This document shows positions 6,525 to 9,059 of a stretch of 9,059 nt of DNA, piece by piece. The position numbers and the translations under genes are program-made. This stretch comes from JAMDCX01 sp049977145 (lineage in GTDB: Bacteria > Planctomycetota > Phycisphaerae > WQYP01), in assembly GCA_049977145.1 (NCBI GenBank), contig JBMFGW010000130.1, forward strand, positions 1 to 9,059, in the 5' to 3' direction. The notes beneath the pieces are model-generated. The model was not told where the DNA came from and searched no databases. It saw only the letters and a program-made list of their open reading frames with translations. How positions within the stretch are numbered: position 1 is the stretch's first letter; each line of letters begins with the position of its first letter.

Positions 6525-6785
6525 ATGTTCAAGATCGGGCGGATGTTATCGGCGGTGGCCGTGGTAACCGTGGGGGCCGCGCTGGCGGTAGCAGGTGGCG
6601 TGCGGGCCGGCACGGTGGTATTGAAAAATGGAGATCGAATCACCGGCACCATTACCCGCGTGGGAGCCGCGCATGTAACGGTGAAAACCGCGTATGCCGG
6701 CATTGTGTCCATCGCCATTTCCGATATTAAGACGTTATCGAGCAATACCCCTGTGGTGTTGGCTCCGGCCAAGGCATCGGTGTAA
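6525..6785 (+). CDS. Truncated DUF481-family envelope protein, N-terminal part
   Basis: This 86-residue ORF starts at an ATG preceded by AAGGG (6513-6517) with 7-nt spacing. Residues 1-28 form a signal peptide (basic start, Ala/Val-rich core, VRA before the likely cleavage). Residues 30-72 carry VVLKNGDRITGTITRV, then VTVKTAYAGIVSIAISDIKTL. This is the small beta-domain that begins DUF481/YdiY-like proteins, which normally continue into an outer-membrane beta-barrel of 200 or more residues. Here the frame stops at 6785. The typical barrel C-terminus appears immediately afterwards in another frame (6779-6862), so the middle has been deleted. The remaining product could be a small periplasmic protein or non-functional. 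The function of DUF481 is not established. Confidence 0.65.
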   Translation: MFKIGRMLSAVAVVTVGAALAVAGGVRAGTVVLKNGDRITGTITRVGAAHVTVKTAYAGIVSIAISDIKTLSSNTPVVLAPAKASV

Positions 6786-6862
6786 ATGATAACACCGCCG
6801 GGGAACTGGGGCGCAAGCGCAACGACACGCTGATCATCGGTTCCGTGTTTTTCAAGTTCTAA
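6779..6862 (+). pseudogene. Out-of-frame C-terminal end of a DUF481-family beta-barrel
   Basis: In the frame shifted relative to the preceding ORF, the sequence reads VNDNTAG (6782-6802), then ELGRKRNDTLIIGSVFFKF (6803-6859) and a TAA at 6860-6862. A charged turn, an alternating strand and a terminal Phe are what is expected of the last strand of an outer-membrane barrel, and xxNDTxxxxGxxFKF suits DUF481 proteins. It has no start codon of its own. With the upstream ORF it marks one original gene whose central part is lost and whose frame is broken at the junction. Confidence 0.55.
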
Positions 6863-6867
6863 CACAG

Positions 6868-6886
6868 CACCGCACCGATGGCGGTG
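6868..6886 (+). terminator. Short GC-rich hairpin after the DUF481 remnant
   Basis: CACCGC (6868-6873) and GCGGTG (6881-6886) form a 6-bp stem with a 7-nt loop just after the barrel-end stop. No T-run follows, so an intrinsic terminator is not well supported. Confidence 0.2.
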
Positions 6887-6996
6887 GTTCCAAAAGTGCG
6901 GAGGATGGGGCTGTACCGCACAAGACTCCTTCCACTTTGGCCTTTGTTAAAATCACCTTTCGTGTGCTCTGGTGCTGCAATGGTAGAATATAGGGT

Positions 6997-8034
6997 ATGG
7001 AAGACCTTGGAATAAATGAAATGGAAACGCGGAGAATCAGTGCCGCAACGGACGCGGATGAAGGTCTGGAGATAGTACAATTTAATATCCGGCATGACCT
7101 GCAAAAGCGACTGGATATTTATTTACACGAGCGCCTCTTTACGCATTCACGCTCCATGTTGCAGAAGCTCATTAAAACGGGAACTGTTTTGGTCAATGGC
7201 CGCCCGGCGAAGGCCAGTACGCTGCTGCGCAGCGGAGATTGTGTGGAATTGCAGGCGCCCCCGCCGATACAGCGCGCCATATTGCCGGAGAATATCCCGT
7301 TAAATATTTTGTATGAGGATGCGGATTTCATCGCCATTAACAAGCAGACGGACTTGCTGGTGCATCCGGCACGCGGCCATTGGAGCGGCACGATGACGAA
7401 TGGTCTGGTGTATCATAGTCAACAAACTGCCGGAACTCTTTCCACCGGCAGTGATCCATGGCGACCGGGGATTATTCACCGGCTGGATCGCAACACCACC
7501 GGTATTATCCTGGTGGCGAAGACGGATGAAGCGCATTGGCGACTGGCCGGGCAGTTTGAGCGGCGCACCATCCGCAAAACGTATCTGGCGGTGGTACACG
7601 GACATCCGGCGCTGGACAGTGATTTAATTGATGCGCCGTTGGGCGTGCATCCGACGATGCGGCAAAAATATGCCGTGCGGAAGGATGGCGGTCGCACCGC
7701 CCAAACAGTGTATCAGGTCAAGGAACGATTTAAGCATTTTACGTTGGTGGAACTGTCTCCCAAAACCGGTCGCACGCATCAGCTGCGAGTGCATTTGAGC
7801 CATATCGGTCTGCCGATTGTTGGCGATGTCACGTATGGCGGACGCCCCGTGGCGCTGCGGGATATAACCGGTATCCCGACGGATTCCGCCACGGCATTAA
7901 TATCACGTCAGGCGCTGCATGCATGGAAACTGCAGTTTGTCCATCCCAGTAAGTACAACCGCATGACACTGGAGGCCCCCATGCCGGCGGATATGTCCGA
8001 ATTTTTGACGATTTTACAGCAGTTTGACCGATAA
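6997..8034 (+). CDS. rluD: RluA/RluD-family ribosomal RNA pseudouridine synthase
   Basis: The 345-residue protein converts specific uridines in RNA to pseudouridine. In RluD these lie in helix 69 of 23S rRNA; which site this enzyme uses cannot be read from sequence. An S4 RNA-binding domain covers about 33-88 (RLDIYLHERL, VLVNGRPAKASTLLRSGD). The catalytic domain runs from about 102 to 340, with INKQTDLLVHPA (114-125), the signature HRLDRNTTG (161-169) containing catalytic Asp164, RKTYLAVVHG (193-202), and KTGRTHQLRVHLSHIGLPIVGD (256-277). Length and order are normal for the family. The start is uncertain: AGGG is only 2 nt before the ATG at 6997, and the next ATG is 7021. RNase III follows after 74 bp on the same strand, so the two may be co-transcribed. 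Confidence 0.9.
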   Translation: MEDLGINEMETRRISAATDADEGLEIVQFNIRHDLQKRLDIYLHERLFTHSRSMLQKLIKTGTVLVNGRPAKASTLLRSGDCVELQAPPPIQRAILPENIPLNILYEDADFIAINKQTDLLVHPARGHWSGTMTNGLVYHSQQTAGTLSTGSDPWRPGIIHRLDRNTTGIILVAKTDEAHWRLAGQFERRTIRKTYLAVVHGHPALDSDLIDAPLGVHPTMRQKYAVRKDGGRTAQTVYQVKERFKHFTLVELSPKTGRTHQLRVHLSHIGLPIVGDVTYGGRPVALRDITGIPTDSATALISRQALHAWKLQFVHPSKYNRMTLEAPMPADMSEFLTILQQFDR

Positions 8035-8053
8035 ACAATGCGGCGACGCCAAC

Positions 8054-8085
8054 CGCCCGTTCTGTCGTACTCGACGGTATGGGCG
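8054..8085 (+). other. Imperfect hairpin between the pseudouridine synthase and RNase III genes
   Basis: Outer arms CGCCC (8054-8058) and GGGCG (8081-8085) enclose an inner stem GTCG/CGAC (8064-8067, 8072-8075) with a TACT loop, separated by an internal loop. No T-run follows. Because RNase III often cuts structured leaders of its own mRNA, this could be a processing site, but the structure is modest. Confidence 0.25.
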
Positions 8086-8108
8086 CTTCGCGTCCGGCAG
8101 GTAGTTGA

Positions 8109-8927
8109 ATGGCAAGCCCGATGGATCAGGCGGTCCGAACTGGGAACGCAACGTTAGAACATTGTGTGCAGTCGGAGTTTCAACACATGGTGACATTGGA
8201 AGTATTGCAGCAAGGCGAGCGAATTGTGGAGTACCATTTCCAGAATCCGCAGTTGCTCAATGAGGCGTTGACCCATTCCTCCTGCTCCTCCAACCGCCGC
8301 GATTCCAATGAGCGTCTGGAATTTTTAGGTGATGCGGTACTGGGTTTAATTATCTGCGAACGTGGCTATCAGCAGTTCCCGGATTGGCTGGAAGGGCAAT
8401 TGACAATTTTAAAATCCGCCGTGGTCAGCCGGAAAACCTGCGCTGCGGTCAGCGATAAAATCGGTTTGACGGATTTGATTCGCGTGGGGCCGGGAATGGA
8501 CCGGCCGGGACGATTGCCGAGCAGTCTGGCGGCGGGCGTGTTTGAATCCGTGGTGGGGGCTATTTATCTGGACGGCGGTTTTGCGGCGGCGCGAACATTT
8601 ATACTCCGGCACATGCAGCCGTGGATTGATCATTATGCCGACGTCGACCACCAGTTAAATTTCAAATCCATGCTGCAGCAATATGCGCAGCGGGAATATA
8701 ACAGCACCCCGACTTATGAACTGTTGGCAGAAGAGGGGCCGGACCATAAAAAAACTTTTCGGATACGCGTGAACATGCAGGGGCAGTTTTATGAAGCCAC
8801 GCTGGGCCGAACCAAAAAGGAAACCGAACAGGAGGCGGCACGATTGGCGTTGATATCGTTGGGGCTTTTGGATGTCACTGGAGACGAGATAAACCGGGAA
8901 AGTCATGATAGCAGTCCCATCGTATAG
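8109..8927 (+). CDS. rnc: Ribonuclease III
   Basis: The 272-residue protein cleaves double-stranded RNA, processing rRNA precursors and structured mRNAs in the cytoplasm. The RNase III domain spans about 33-178: ALTHSS (53-58), signature NERLEFLGDAVL (67-78) with metal-binding Glu71 and Asp75, and VFESVVGAIYLDGG (144-157) with catalytic Glu146. A double-stranded RNA-binding domain covers about 184-253 (FKSMLQQYAQ, PTYELLAEEGPDHKKTF, GRTKKETEQEAARLAL). Three residues before Glu146, where most family members have a metal-binding Asp, there is Gly143. The protein is longer than E. coli RNase III (226 residues), with about 30 extra N-terminal residues. AGG 7 nt before 8109 supports this start weakly; ATGs at 8121 and 8187 are alternatives. 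Confidence 0.9.
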   Translation: MASPMDQAVRTGNATLEHCVQSEFQHMVTLEVLQQGERIVEYHFQNPQLLNEALTHSSCSSNRRDSNERLEFLGDAVLGLIICERGYQQFPDWLEGQLTILKSAVVSRKTCAAVSDKIGLTDLIRVGPGMDRPGRLPSSLAAGVFESVVGAIYLDGGFAAARTFILRHMQPWIDHYADVDHQLNFKSMLQQYAQREYNSTPTYELLAEEGPDHKKTFRIRVNMQGQFYEATLGRTKKETEQEAARLALISLGLLDVTGDEINRESHDSSPIV

Positions 8928-8946
8928 CCACAGTAACATCAATAAG

Positions 8947-8997
8947 GGCCTGTGACAGATTCTGCCAGATCTGTCGGGGCCAAATCCTTAACTTTTT
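8947..8997 (+). terminator. Imperfect palindrome downstream of RNase III (terminator or operator)
   Basis: GACAGAT (8954-8960) and ATCTGTC (8969-8975) form a perfect 7-bp stem with an 8-nt loop, extended beyond a small internal loop by GGCC (8947-8950) pairing with GGCC (8978-8981). A TTTTT run (8993-8997) comes 12 nt after the stem, further than usual. It could be the rnc terminator or an operator for a gene beyond the window end. The remaining bases to 9059 show no gene. Confidence 0.4.
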
Positions 8998-9059
8998 AGC
9001 ACAGTGGCGCATTATCCCTCTTACTGCAATCCTATAGCCTTCCCGACGAATAGTTCAGA

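Noticed and set aside
1..9059. CRISPR array, tRNA, rRNA or phage/defence cluster
   Set aside because: I found no regularly spaced repeats, no tRNA cloverleaf or rRNA-like segments, and no integrase, nuclease-helicase or toxin-antitoxin signatures.

Overview
The window most resembles a chromosome of the Planctomycetota/Verrucomicrobiota (PVC) group. No marker gene fixes the phylum. The inference rests on a combination of traits typical of that group: a protein with an autotransporter-associated beta-strand repeat (PATR) and a PEP-CTERM tail, a XylR-type LacI/AraC hybrid regulator, a DUF481-type periplasmic/outer-membrane protein, and weak or atypical Shine-Dalgarno sites. Signal peptides and the PEP-CTERM tail indicate a diderm cell.

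Layout. (1) Positions 1-3170, minus strand: two tandem glycoside hydrolase genes of the GH128 (Asl1-like, Glyco_hydro_cc) type. The promoter-proximal gene (885-3170) joins the catalytic domain to a long beta-rich region and a PEP-CTERM sorting tail. The second gene (start 799, running off the window at base 1) is a compact secreted GH128 enzyme. (2) A divergent intergenic region of about 500 bp. (3) 3675-4874, plus strand: a XylR-like regulator with a sugar-sensing domain followed by an AraC helix-turn-helix, well placed to control the hydrolases. (4) About 550 bp (4875-5425) holding a decayed transposase fragment, a mini-ORF and a hairpin cluster with a terminator-like end. (5) 5426-6322: an RmlD-like dTDP-4-dehydrorhamnose reductase with Arg in place of the catalytic Lys. 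(6) A good sigma70-type promoter and a hairpin, then a DUF481-family gene that has lost its middle (N-terminal part 6525-6785, out-of-frame C-terminal strand 6779-6862). (7) Two RNA-metabolism housekeeping genes: an RluA/RluD-type pseudouridine synthase (6997-8034) and RNase III (8109-8927). The RNase III appears to have Gly at a position that is normally a metal-binding Asp. An imperfect palindrome follows it.

How it fits together. The left third reads as a small beta-glucan (probably beta-1,3-glucan) utilisation locus: two extracellular or envelope-displayed GH128 enzymes plus a divergent sugar-responsive regulator. The centre (transposase relic, broken DUF481 gene) looks like a rearranged, decaying junction. 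The right third is housekeeping. I do not see a clearly new multi-gene system. The best leads are the paired GH128 genes with different delivery signals, the active-site substitutions in RNase III and RmlD, and the possible leader and small-RNA structures in the central intergenic regions.
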